Positions 19,501 through 29,277 of a stretch of 29,277 bases of DNA are shown here, one piece after another. How positions within the stretch are numbered: the first letter of the stretch is position 1; every line of letters starts with the position of its first letter. This DNA comes from Gnetum montanum (lineage: Eukaryota; Streptophyta; Gnetopsida; Gnetales; Gnetaceae), in NCBI GenBank assembly GCA_015680685.1, contig MNCI01017676.1:41290-70566 (forward strand), given 5' to 3'. The translations under genes were made by a program, and so were the position numbers. Below the pieces are notes generated by a model. That model was not told the origin of the DNA and did not search any database. It saw only the letters and a list, made by a program, of their open reading frames with translations.

Positions 19501-19756
19501 GAACCATCATCACTTACAACCGTTTGATCTTCTCTAACAACTTCACAACATCAAGGAATTTGCTATCCAATTTTGAAGATTTGAGTCATGGTGTTCAACT
19601 TTGTATCCTGAACACCTTCATTTTTTGTAATGAGTTGATTCGTACACTCCATTTTTATCACATCAATTAGTTTGTTTTGTTTGAAGAAAAGTCAATCAAT
19701 AATCCCATACCTTTCCAATTTTATAAAATAACTTGAGGTCAAGTTTTTATTTAGTC
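19501..19756 (+). other. Non-coding stretch after the coiled-coil ORF
   Basis: AT-rich, with no ORF, leading to a purine tract. It fits a 3' untranslated region of element C. Confidence 0.4.
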
Positions 19757-20690
19757 ATGGGGGTATGATGAGTTGCGTTAATGAAACCTCATCGATGCAA
19801 CCTTGTTGTCTGGGCCTCATCAATGAGGCCTAGTTGATACATCATATCATGCATCGCCATGGCCCCATTGACGTAGTGCTTGTGGTCATCTATAAATATG
19901 CACCTGCAACCACATTTATGGCATAAGTAGAGATTGTAGTTGCAAAAGAGCTCTTACATTTTTTTGATTCGAACGTTAGAATTTCTCCTCCGAGTGCTTG
20001 TAGTAGGAGTCATTGAGTGTATGGATCCTTATTAAAGCATAAAGATGAGCTTTTTGATAAACCTTGCAGCACTTTGGATAGATTAGCTATTTCATTTATG
20101 CATTTAATGTTTTCACTTATTTGTTAAATGGTTTCAATTATTTCGCAAATATTTTCTCTCAATTGAGTTAATAAAATAACTAAGCTAGATAGATTAAATA
20201 CATAAGTACGACTACTTTGAGCATAACATGTATTCACTTGGTAATCCTAGTAACATTATTGCTTGGTACACCTAGTAGTGTTGCGCTTGGTCACCTAGTA
20301 GTGAATACGTGGGTTTAGGATGTGTACGGAAAGTGGATTGGATGCTTATGTTAGGATTAGTTAAATTCTAGTTAAGTAATTAATTTAGATTAGTTAATCA
20401 AATTTCTTTTATCTACATTTCAACTACCAAACTATAAAACATAACATGATAAAAATTGGATGCCTCAATTACACTTAACCATACCAATGAACGTCATAAG
20501 TGCAATTGGGAAGACAACAATTGACCTTAAGGCTAGATTCACTTCCTAAAGGAGTAGTACACTAGAAATGATAAATTCCAGAGAATTCGATTGGATCATG
20601 CGTGAATGCTTTGTGATTCATATGGTTGGGTGTAGGAGTACTCACTGCTCATCAATCTTTATGGAAATAAGTAACATGACATTACAACTT
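19757..20690 (+). repeat. Element C: probable PPT, LTR and leader
   Basis: CATGGGGGTA (19756-19765) resembles a polypurine tract and is followed by TGATGAG, a TG-starting LTR. A TATAAATA box is at 19891-19898. Two or three short repeats of CACCTAGTAGTG lie at about 20260-20310. I cannot place the LTR 3' end or a primer binding site before the gag remnant. Confidence 0.45.
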
Positions 20691-21010
20691 GTCTAGCCTT
20701 AGTATATTATAATGAACAAGTCCAAGAATTAGTTAGAGCCTTTCAACAAATTAGAAACCAAACTTCTTCTTCATTTCAATCAAGGCCGTTTTACCAACAA
20801 TCGGTACCAATTCATCAAAATAATTTTAGATCATTTAGAAATCTAGTTAATGAGTAATTAAATCACTTAACTTGAAGTTTAATGGCATTTAGTGAGGAAA
20901 ATAGGTAGTTTGTAGCTAAAACTAGAAGAAGATTCTAGGACTTGACCCAAAGTGAACTTCCTTCCCAACTTGAACCCAAGCCCACAAACCAAAAAAATAA
21001 AATAAAATGC
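20690..21010 (+). pseudogene. Element C: gag C-terminal remnant
   Basis: A broken frame reads YNEQVQELVRAFQQIRNQ and then a Gln/Asn-rich segment (FQSRPFYQQ), like the C-terminal part of Athila-type gag. Several stops interrupt it. The stretch from 21011 to 21460 is AT-rich and too decayed to read. Confidence 0.45.
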
Positions 21011-21459
21011 AAACAATAATTAAATTTCATAACTATAAGAAGTGGAAAGACTATAAGACCCAAATCTAATAAGAAGATTATTTTCAAGGACCAAGTTGAA
21101 GAGGTACAATGAAAAGAGAGATCATATAAGGAAGATAGAATACATATAGTAGAAGAGGGGATAATTAGATAATAAGTGATGAAGGAATTAAGAAATCAAC
21201 CATCAACATCTCAACCATAATCTTTAACTAAGAAAATAATGATACCATCATTCCACTAAGGCACATATTGAAAAATTATTTCAGGTATTATACTTATGTA
21301 TTGCACTTGAGTAGGCCATAAAAGATACACTAATTTCTACAAAATACTTAAGAGAATCATGCATGAAACAAAAGAAAGAGAAAATCTTGAGACAAGTATA
21401 TTTGGTAGATAATCTCTCATAATTAATATAGAGTAATGAGATTCCAAAGTATCATGACC

Positions 21460-22158
21460 TAAGAGTCCCAACCATTCCTATAGCAATTAATGGCAAAAGA
21501 ATCACAATTTCCCTATTAGATTTATTTGCTACTATCAGTGTTATACCACATGAAATGACTAAGTTATTAGACTTACAAAACATTAGGGAAGTAGATATGT
21601 TAATTTCTTTGGCTAATGGATCAACTATTCAACCTATAGTAATAGTAAAAGACTTAAGGGTAGAAGTAGAAAAAGGAAAATACCTAGTAGATTTTGTTTT
21701 ATTGGAAGTTAAAAATTCAAATTATTTTCCTATCATCCTAGGAAGACCTTGACTAGAGACAAAAATTGTTATTATTCATTGTAGGTTAGGGAAACTTTAA
21801 TTAACTTTTGCTAATCTCACTTTTACACTTAATATATTTGATAAGGTAAGAGAGAATAGGCTAAACCAAGATGTTAAGAATGCTAGAATGCTTTATTCAA
21901 TACCAACTTTAGCTATGGAAAAAGATAGAAAAACTTTAGCCCTTAATAATTTTGATGAAGAACCTTTAGAGTCTACCAGAAAGGAACAACAAAATCTCTT
22001 GGACTAGATCCTAAGAAGAGGATTAGAAATTTTTGGAACTAATATAGATAAACCAACTACCAAATATTTTCAACTTAAAGAATTACCAAACATCCTTAAA
22101 TACAATTTTCTTAATGAAAATAAACCATTAATAATTGTACCATTCAAAATCATCGGTG
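21460..22158 (+). pseudogene. Element C: Athila-like aspartic protease and PR-RT linker
   Basis: The frame reads VPTIPIAINGKRITISLLDL, an active-site region FATISVIP with the Gly of the triad lost, DMLISLANGSTIQPIVIVKD, VDFVLLEV and FPIILGRP, the protease end motif (about 21740). It continues to a linker FQLKELPNILKYNFLNENKP (about 22068-22125) like that before Athila RT. At about 22158 it stops abruptly and element B begins, so the RT is not in the window. Confidence 0.75.
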
Positions 22159-23890
22159 CAAGGCTGGAATGAAACAAACACTAGGAGATCCTCGGAAGAA
22201 ATATAGAAGACCCTACCTTCGCTTGAGGGCAAGTTGGAATGGACAAAGGTAGAGTGCCTTGAATGGTCTGCACGTAGATCAAATGAGGACTTCCCCAACG
22301 TACGCACTTTGCAATGCGTTGGGTTATACGTAAACGATGCACATTAAACGTAAACCGTAACGTAAACAGGCACAAAATGTAAATGGGAATGTAAACGTAA
22401 ACTGGAAAAAGAAAGAAAAATACAATAAATTTGGGTGAAATGTAAACTATTTTGTATTGAAAAATGATTATAGTGTGCACCGGTCAGAACGCAGTTGTGG
22501 ATTGATCACAAGGCGGATGTTTAGCCCTGGTGGGTGATGACAGGTGCTAGAAGATGTAGGTTTTGGGTTGCAGGGAGATGCAACGTCCAAGTATAATACC
22601 CAATGTATAGAGGTTGATGACCAGATCTGCTAAGTATCCCAAATTCAATTTTTGTGTCCATTTGTAAAAATTGCCCCTTGGATCTAGTGAAAAATTGGGA
22701 TTTTATGAGATATTGGGCGTTAGAAACGAATCTGGAAGGAGATGAGTGGCTGTGAGGTGAGAAAAATTTGGATCGGGAGATAGGTGGTGCGTTGACCGAG
22801 TGTAGGATAGATTACAACTGTACAGTGTGTAGCGTACACATTGGCGTATGAATGCCCAACGTATAGGCTTGGAACGCTCAAAAAACTTAAACTTTACAAA
22901 AGAATTTGTATGTTACAACAAGAATGATGTCTCTGGCTTCTAGATTCATGCTCTGGCTTGCTATTTTTAGCCTCAGCATGTCTTGAAATGCTCTGGTGTG
23001 TGTTGGCATCTGCATACAGTGTTCAACGTATGAGATTGGGCATCTAGCGTGTGTATGTTGGCGTATACGCTGGGCGTACGCTCTATATGCTCTATATGCT
23101 GGCCAACGTATGGACCATAAATGATGCATTTTGGACCAAATTTTGACTGGTGATTTGCATGGCTCATGTCTTGAGGATGCTGTATGTCGAATTTGAGCCG
23201 ATTTTGCCCTGATTTGATGCTGCTTTTGGTGGTATACGCTAGGTTATGCACTAGTCAGCACATACAAGATTGTCCCCAGCGTATACACTTGAAAATGCAT
23301 CATTTCAAGGTCAAAATTTGATTTTCAGGTACCTGTGATGATGCCCAATAGTCTTCCTATCTATAGGAGTTGATTTGATGTGAAAATATTGCTTTGTGAT
23401 GCCTGTTTTGGGCCCTTTTTGATGGTATACGCTAGGCTATACGCTAGCCAATGTATACCAAGGTGTGCTCAGCATATACACATGAAAATGCATCATTTAG
23501 GACCCAAAATTGCATTTTTAGGAGGCCGAGAGCTGCTAGGGACCTTGGGGAAGGTCATGGGGGGTCCAAAATTTGCCTCAATTATGACATGTTTTGACTC
23601 ATTTTTGGGGCCCAAAATTTGCCACACGCTGGTCTGTACGTTGGCCAGCATACAGCCCAGCGTGAACAGAGTACACTTGGTCAAAACCAAGTATTTTGAA
23701 CCCAAAACTTGAAATTCTTGATTCCATATGCTGGTGTAGTCACTTGTGTGTCCCGGGGAACTCTTTCATGTTCAATTATGCTCCATTTAATGCTGTTTTT
23801 AAGGCTTTCAAGCTTGGTCATGTTGGGGACCAACACGACTTAGCTCAATTTTTGTCTACAAGTGTTAGCCAAAATTTTGTGGTGTTTTCA
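22159..23890 (-). repeat. 3' LTR of element B
   Basis: Begins (minus strand) TGAAAACACC at 23890 directly after a PPT and should end in CA at 22159. About 1.7 kb. Its U3 part holds degenerate repeats of roughly 170-200 bp, each with TATACGCT/AGCGTA words, at about 23060, 23231, 23423 and 23627. Near the end (22320-22410) there are many CGTAAAC words. No second LTR copy is in the window, so borders rest on the PPT and on interruption of element C. Confidence 0.65.
23040..23660 (-). repeat. Degenerate ~190-bp repeats with GTATACGCT palindromes
   Basis: GGTATACGCTAGG occurs at 23231 and 23423 (192 bp apart), each followed by related sequence ending in GAAAATGCATCATTT. Weaker relatives start near 23060 (GGCGTATACGCTGGG) and 23627 (CACACGCTGG). 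Confidence 0.65.
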
Positions 23891-23908
23891 TTGGCCCCTC
23901 TTTGTTGA
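23891..23908 (-). other. Polypurine tract of element B
   Basis: On the minus strand CATCAACAAAGAGGGGCC (23908-23893) precedes the LTR start TGAAAACACC. It matches the PPT of element A nearly base for base. Confidence 0.7.
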
Positions 23909-25056
23909 TGCTTAGAGGAATCAATTGGAGAGGCATCAACAAAGAAGTACAAAACACTGCAAGCAACTCGGTAGTCAGCATTGTCCTTAGGCACTTGGCC
24001 AGATGTTGTTGCACCGTTTTCAAAGTACATGGGAGTAGGAAATAAGGTTTTGAGATGGGTAGGAAGGATGTTTGCATTTGTGGGATTGAGAATTAATCAA
24101 GGGATTGTGCTGGTGTGGGAGAGATGTTCATCTGTGCTAATGACTTATGTTGGTCCTTGTCAATAGCCAGTATTTGGCAGACTTGGAACCACGGTGTGAG
24201 GTGCACGTCCTTTGGAGGAACAAGACTCTTGTATCGGGTTTAAGAGAACTTGTTGTCACAACCAAAGCCACGAGATGAGGTGATGCGTTCTTTGGAGAAA
24301 CAAGACCCTTGTGGAGTGTCTAAGGGAACCCATTGTCCAACAGCCAAAGCCACGTAGTGAGGTGAAACATGATGGTGTTAGACACAAACGGTTCTTTCCA
24401 AGATAACTGCCTTCCCGCCTGGGGCTTGTATGGGAAGTGCCAAGGGTCTTGTGGTTCATTTTTCTGTTTGCTCTTTGATCTTTTCTTTTTCTTTTTCTTT
24501 TGCTTTTTTTTTTGTTATTGTTATTTTTGGATAGAGCTTTCTTTCAATTTTGCACTCATGGTCATGTGCCGTGTTGTGTGTTGCAATTGCTTGAGAGTGT
24601 CGCAACGTGCAACAGTGTGCTCAAAGTTTTGGGGTGTACTGGGTGTATCTGGGGAACTGTGACCAGGTAGAAAAGGGAACGAAAGTGTTGGGGAAATGGA
24701 GAATGTATCAGGAATTGGGAATGTACTTTTGAATAGATTGATTAACCTAGTTGCGTGTGTTAGAAACAATGTGGCACCTTGTCACTGTGATGAAGTGTAT
24801 CTGTGTATGAGCACCACTGGGTGTCATCCTGCAAATACAACTCCAGGAAGATAAGAAAACCATAAGTGAATGAGTTAGTGAACACTTTAGACATGAATGT
24901 GGCTGATGCAAATGGAGGCACCATGTGAAACTTAAGGAAAAAATAATTAGCAACAATAGTGTTGTCAGAGCCGATGTGATGAATGATGTAGTAGGCATTG
25001 ATAAAGAAATGTCATGAATTACAACAGTAGATGAATGTGCCAGAGATGATCATCCT
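23909..25056 (-). other. 3' untranslated region of element B
   Basis: No retroelement domain. It contains a two-and-a-bit-unit ~80-bp tandem repeat (24191-24360), a T-rich low-complexity run (24478-24530), and AT-rich sequence. Apparent short ORFs here are low-complexity. Confidence 0.55.
24191..24360. repeat. ~80-bp imperfect tandem repeat
   Basis: Units 24191-24269 and 24270-24351 share TTTGGAG-AACAAGAC and CCAAAGCCACG; a third begins at 24352 and fades out. Confidence 0.7.
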
Positions 25057-25344
25057 GCTAGTTTATAGTCTTAGCGGACTGTGGTGGGTTAGTTTTACAT
25101 CATAACCCATTGGACGTTGCCAGTTTATCGTCGTAGCGGATGGTGCGATGCTAGTTTATAGTCTTAGCGGACTCTAGTGAACAAAACTGTGGTAGTTTAA
25201 TGTCATACTAGACGCTCTGTGGTATCAGTTTTAGGTCATGATACTAGGACCGCTCTGTGGTATCAGTTTACCATCATGACGCCAGGATGATAGTGTGCAT
25301 TATGAGTGGGACCCATGGTGTTAGTTTACCATCATGACGCCAGG
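25057..25344 (-). repeat. Motif array 2 of element B: about eight copies
   Basis: Minus-strand copies of a GAC-NNN-AAACTRG-like core correspond to plus positions 25057, 25089, 25119, 25150, 25193, 25226, 25264 and 25322. The best ones read CCGCTAAGACTATAAACTAG and CCGCTACGACGATAAACTGG, matching the array of element A including its CCGCTA flank. Confidence 0.85.
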
Positions 25345-25478
25345 AAGAGTGGTGGATGCATGCACATACGTCTAGGTGATCCTACAAAAGAAGAAACTAG
25401 AGAATACAATGTCAAGTAGTAACTGCTGAAAATAGAACCTAAATGCACAAGAAAAATATAAAATAATGCAAAAAGTAG

Positions 25479-25557
25479 TAGTTTGGGGCCTTTCCAGGCC
25501 ATGTGTTAGTTTAAGGCCTTTTCGGGCCACAGGCTAGTTTAAGGCGTTTTCGGGCCG
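25479..25557 (-). repeat. Motif cluster 1 of element B: three ~28-bp units
   Basis: TAGTTT-AAGGCC-type units start at 25479, 25506 and 25535 on the plus strand, i.e. GGCCTTAAACTA on the minus strand. This is the counterpart of 5516-5674 in element A, also three copies. Confidence 0.85.
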
Positions 25558-25940
25558 GACATAAACGCGTAAGCTAGTACAATGCAAATGAAGGTGACAT
25601 ATGCACAACAGACAAAGGTGAAGAGTGGGTGGGGATCAGATGTGTTTTTGGCCATAGGGGAGCCTTGATCATGTGGTTGTTTCCTAGTCGGACATGGTCT
25701 AGGAGGCATGCTAGGTTTTGGCTGCTCTGGGAGGCTTTCGGTTTTTACCACTCGTTCGGGTGTTTTAGCTCTAGGTGTTGCATTTTTTGCTGTGGGTGTT
25801 CCATCAAGAGACTCTTCTTTCAAGACTTATGACATGTCCATGTTGTGGATGGCTTGAAAGGGAGTGTTATCACCATGTATGATGACTTGTCCACCTTCGT
25901 ATGGAAGGCAGATTTCTTGATGTATCGATGAGGAAATTGC
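25539..25940 (-). pseudogene. Element B: PR linker and membrane-type tail
   Basis: The PR frame continues past two stops (TGA at about 25938, TAA at about 25826), which would be Arg and Gln before C-to-T change, through a Pro/Lys-rich linker to FVCCAYVTFICIVLAYAFM, one likely transmembrane helix (about 25560-25620). It stops at TAA 25541-25539 inside the first GCCTTAAACTAG copy, exactly as in element A. Confidence 0.6.
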
Positions 25941-26330
25941 TCATTGTTGTGCTAGCCAAGGTCTGCCAAGAATCATGTTGAAACTTGGCATCTCTTCTAT
26001 GATAGTGAATTCTGCACTGGTGGGGAATTGTTCTCCTACCACAAAGGCTAAGTTGATTGTGCCCTTAACTATGACACGTGATCCGTTGAAGGATTTTAAA
26101 CACGTGGTTTTCATTGGCATGATCTCGTCTGCCATGCCTAGTTTGTCGATGATGAAGTATAAAACTATGTTTGTTGTTGCACCATCATCAACATGCACTC
26201 TATGAATGGTACATTGCCCAACACGTATGATAATCGACAATGGAGCTATTGTGACCTCCCCTTGTTCGGGGTTGACTTTAATTGCATTGTCACAGAAGGC
26301 TAAGGTGTTTTAACTCAATCCTTGTGGTGT
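25941..26330 (-). pseudogene. pro: Element B: aspartic protease
   Basis: Active-site region VHVDDGATTNIV, then CLKSFNGSRVIVKGTINLAF and FNMILGRPWLAQQ, aligning along its length with element A. Same DDG variant triad. The frame from 26240 to 25941 is open. Confidence 0.85.
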
Positions 26331-29030
26331 GTGTTGTGAAATCATTGCACGGATGGATTCCATGTTAGTAGGGATGTCCTCTGTAATAGGAATGGATGCT
26401 AACGTTTATGCTAAGGCTTCGCGATGAGCCGATGATATCATGACCAGGTCGTACGGGCTCATCGTTGTGTTCTTCTATTTGAGCGTTTGTTTTACCTGAG
26501 CTAGTGCAACTACAAATTCCGTGTTGTTTGCCATTGTGTTGGTTGCCTCTGTATGGGTCTAGGGCTTGGGCCTAGTTTGTTTGGGATTAGGGGTAGGGCC
26601 CCCAGCATTCGGTTGCTGTGTACTAGGTGTGGCTTTTGCTTCGGATGTGGATGTTGTTCATTGTTCATTTGTCCTCTTCTGCTGCCATTTGATAGGCTTA
26701 CCTATGTTGTAGGCAAGGCTGACTCTTGAGGGAGAAGAGGTTGAGATGTTGCCTACGGTTGGGCTCTGGGTAGGTGAGGGGCCATCACGTGGTGGCACCC
26801 TTATGACAACTGGTAGTTTGGGAGGAGTAGTTGGTGTTTGACTAGCTTGTTGTGGAACCTTGATGGTGAAAGGTTTCTTTGCGGTTATGGTTGGTGCATC
26901 ATGCCAGTTTAACGTCTTAGCAGACGATGACGCTTCCTTCCAGTTTAATGTCTTAGTGGACGACTGTGGTGGTATTTTGACCACAAAGGGTGTCTTCGGT
27001 GCTTGGGATTACGTTGGATCTTACCAGTTTAACATCTTAGCGGATGTGTTAGGTGGTGGTACTTTGACCACGAAAGGTGTCGTTGGTGCTCTAGGTGACA
27101 CCTTGATGATGATGTGAGGCCTCTTGCTCATGGAGGTGGAGGGGATTGTTGCCTTGTTGGGAGGCACATGGATGACAAAAGGTTGCTGCACAGGTTTAGG
27201 CTTACAATCCATGCTAATGGAGTTTATGACATAGGAGGCATTGTCTGTGCTGGGTTGATTCAGGGTGTTGACGTTCAGTTGGCCCCATTCTATCATTGCT
27301 TGTAGATCATCCTGTAATGCACGGAAAGTGTTGGTGTTATGATCAGACATCTGGTGGTAGTGACAGAATTAGTTTAACTTGAAATGTCATGGAACCGGGG
27401 GCTCTCCTTAGTAGCTCACAATACCTATCGTGTCGGCAGCAAGCATTCTCCACTACGTGTTTGTATTGGATTTGCCTAGATTTAAGGAGTTGCTCTAGTA
27501 GTTTAGAGGGTCACGTGGGTATCGGTGTATACTTAGAGTGATCCTTGTGCTGAAAGTTGGACCTTGGGATGGCCCCTGTCATTGCAGGCTGATTGGTACT
27601 GGTGTTTGTTATTTTTGTGCTTGCGGCTATAGTTTCCATTGTTGTTTGTTGTTTGGCAATGTGTTGGTTATTGTAAGCCACATAGGAGAGATCATTGTTC
27701 GCTTGTGCAGCTTGTTCAATATTCTTGATCTACGTGAAAGCTTGGCTCAACGTTTGAGCAGTTAGGTAGTACAGCTTTGACTTAACAAAGCCATTCACTT
27801 CTCCCTTCAGAATTGTAAGCAAATATGTTTCAGGGATAGGCTCATGAAGTTCGTTAAGGGCTACACTCCATCGTTGGATGAACTTCTGCATAGGCTCAAG
27901 TGGTGCTTGTTTCACCTGTATCAGAGTGTCTAGTGTTGCTTCAGGCTTTAGGTTGTACTTAAACCTGGTAACGAACTGGTGTAACAGATCCTCAAGAGAG
28001 GATATGGAGTTACATGGCAGGGCTCGGTACCAGTCTAAGGCTACGCCTATTAAGGACATAGTGAACACATGAAAGATTACGTGGGGCTAAGCTTGAAGCA
28101 ATAGAGTTTTTAATCGAAACATGACTAAGTGAGCATTCGGATCTCCCTTCCCGTTGTACTTGGTTAACTGGGGCAGTGTGATTCCCTTGGGTAAAGCTAA
28201 CGGTGGCACTGAAGAGTTAATTGGATCATCATGGTAGAAGTCTAGTACTTTAACTTATTCAATGTTTATCATTTTGAGGTGCTTTACCTCTTCAACTAAT
28301 GCTTACATCATTTTTTTTGCTTCTTCCCACTCTTCGGTGGTAGGCAGATTAGTTGGCTGGGGAGATTGGGTTATCATTTGTTACTGTGGAGCAACCTTCA
28401 GAGTTGTGGTTGCAGGGTGTGGCATGTTGAAGTGAGTGGGTTGTTAAACAAAGGGTATGGTTCCTTGCCTAGCCACAAACTATGAAGTAATACCTTGGAT
28501 GTGCGGAGCTGAAGTGATGAAAGGGGTCCCATGTGTTTGCATGTGCGGTATGTACTGGGTGGAGGTGGATGTGGGTAATCTCTGTCGGGATACCGGTGCT
28601 TGTGTTCTCATTGACACTTGGTGAGTGGTTCTGTCCCATGCGAGGGTATAATGATGGATTCACATAGGCATGGGGAGTGAGGGTGTAATACAAAATCTCA
28701 TGTTCAGATTGTGCCGCGAAGTCATTTTCCTCGTCTTGGTTTTGGGGCTCCTCAGTGGGTTGCTGTGAGTTTTGGCTCCTTACCATAAGGAGCTGGGAGA
28801 TGAGTCAGTGCTGGGGCTCAGAAAGGGGGATGATATCATATACGAAGGGAGTGAATTCATGACCCCCCATGTATATGCACTCAAATTTTCATTTCGCTTC
28901 CTGTTTTGTGGTATCAAGGGGAAGGTTGGCCTGAATCTTCACACAGATAAAGTTGTACTGTTCCTATGTGAGGATTACGAAGGTGCGTGCATTAGAGTTC
29001 TAAGATGACTCCATGATGATGTGTGACAGG
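26331..29030 (-). pseudogene. gag: Element B: gag, decayed
   Basis: The capsid-like domain at 28068-27730 (LDWYRALPCNSISSLEDLL, FVTRFKYNLKPEATLD) is close to element A gag. The N-terminus (about 28780-29010) keeps EQYNFICVKIQA in the same order as A, but in a broken frame. The zinc-knuckle region (about 27370-27310) reads CHYHQMSDHNTNTF, so the last two metal ligands look lost. The C-terminal part (26660-27250) carries PFVVKVPP-type repeats and copies of the TTAAACTGG motif, read here as AKTLNW. Many stops. Confidence 0.8.
26902..27040 (-). repeat. TTAAACTGG motif copies inside gag of element B
   Basis: Minus-strand copies at about 26903-26925, 26939-26962 and 27024-27046 (GCTAAGACGTTAAACTGG and variants) lie in the gag reading frame and are translated A-K-T-L-N-W. 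The same DNA word is non-coding elsewhere in A and B. Confidence 0.8.
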
Positions 29031-29077
29031 GCAGCGTACAGGCTGCCTAACAAGTGCCAAGTGTTTTTCAGGCTAAG

Positions 29078-29277
29078 TGTTAGCGTATACAGCGTAAATA
29101 GGAGAAAAATTTTCTAAGTGTTGTCAGCATATATAGCGTAAATAAGAGAAAAATTTTCTAAGTGTTGTTAGTGTATACAGTGTAAACAGGAGAAAATTTG
29201 GCTAAGTATTGTCAGCGTATACAACGTAAATGGGAGAAAATTTGGCTAAGTGTTGGAACAACATATACTATAAAAAT
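29078..29277. repeat. 44-bp tandem repeat at right edge
   Basis: Units 29078-29118 (41 bp), 29119-29162, 29163-29206 and 29207-29250 (44 bp each) and a partial fifth. Each has a GCGTATACAGCGTAAA-like part and an AGAAAATTT-like part ending CTAAG. It lies just upstream of element B gag, so in its leader or 5' LTR. Confidence 0.85.

Larger units (their letters stand above)
22159..29277 (-). mobile_element. Element B: pol-less Tat-related retrotransposon
   Basis: On the minus strand, from right to left: leader repeats, gag, PR, hydrophobic tail, motif clusters, 3' UTR, PPT at about 23891-23908 and 3' LTR. Gag and PR align closely with element A at protein level. Nothing resembling RT, RNase H or integrase lies between PR (25941) and PPT, only about 2 kb. 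It would depend on a partner such as element A for pol. The 5' LTR lies beyond the window. Its left border at about 22158/22159 is where the Athila-like linker is broken. Confidence 0.8.

Noticed and set aside
22181-22480. Very hydrophobic minus-strand ORF in element B LTR
   Set aside because: It is the reverse reading of an A-rich stretch with repeated CGTAAAC words; low complexity, not a membrane protein.
24369-24662. ORF with a phenylalanine-rich run
   Set aside because: The run is a T-rich low-complexity tract in a 3' untranslated region.
26860-27305. Plus-strand ORFs opposite element B gag (QFNVLAD-like repeats)
   Set aside because: They are reverse readings of the AKTLNW/TTAAACTGG repeats in gag.

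Overview
This window is nuclear DNA of a land plant, almost certainly a seed plant or fern with a large, repeat-rich genome. There is no host gene I can defend. It holds three LTR retrotransposons of the Ty3/gypsy superfamily. Evidence for the plant assignment is a Tat-lineage pol with two RNase H domains, spliced GT-AG introns, TATA-box LTR promoters and transition-dominated decay typical of cytosine-methylated plant repeats. The species cannot be told from the sequence.

Element A (1-17075, + strand) is nearly whole. The window starts inside its 5' LTR (1-1304) and the 3' LTR ends at 17075. The LTRs differ at about 57 of 1304 aligned positions by my count, almost all transitions, with no net indel. 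Order: LTR, PBS, gag, protease (PR), a hydrophobic tail, a 5 kb block with an antisense multi-exon gene (10110 down to 5868), RT, RNase H, a second archaeal-type RNase H, integrase, a tandem array of a short motif, PPT, LTR. The gap between PR and RT has a strong 3' splice site at its right end and a possible donor at its left end, so it may be a sense-strand intron, as in Ogre elements, with the antisense gene inside it.

Element C (about 17130-22158, + strand) is old debris: a coiled-coil ORF resembling the plant 'transposon protein' family, a PPT and LTR start, and Athila-like gag and PR remnants. Its two halves may come from one element or two. Element A lies against its left side and element B interrupts its right side.

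Element B (22159 to beyond 29277, - strand) is a relative of A. It keeps gag, PR, the hydrophobic tail, PPT and 3' LTR but has no RT, RNase H, integrase or antisense gene, so it looks non-autonomous.

The most interesting structure is shared by A and B. A short motif with core TTAAACTRG is clustered just after the Gag-PR-tail frame and again before the 3' end. In B it also lies inside gag. Both Gag-PR-tail frames stop inside the first motif copy. In B everything that lies between the two clusters in A is missing. The U3 regions of both families are also packed with GCGTA/TACGC palindromes.
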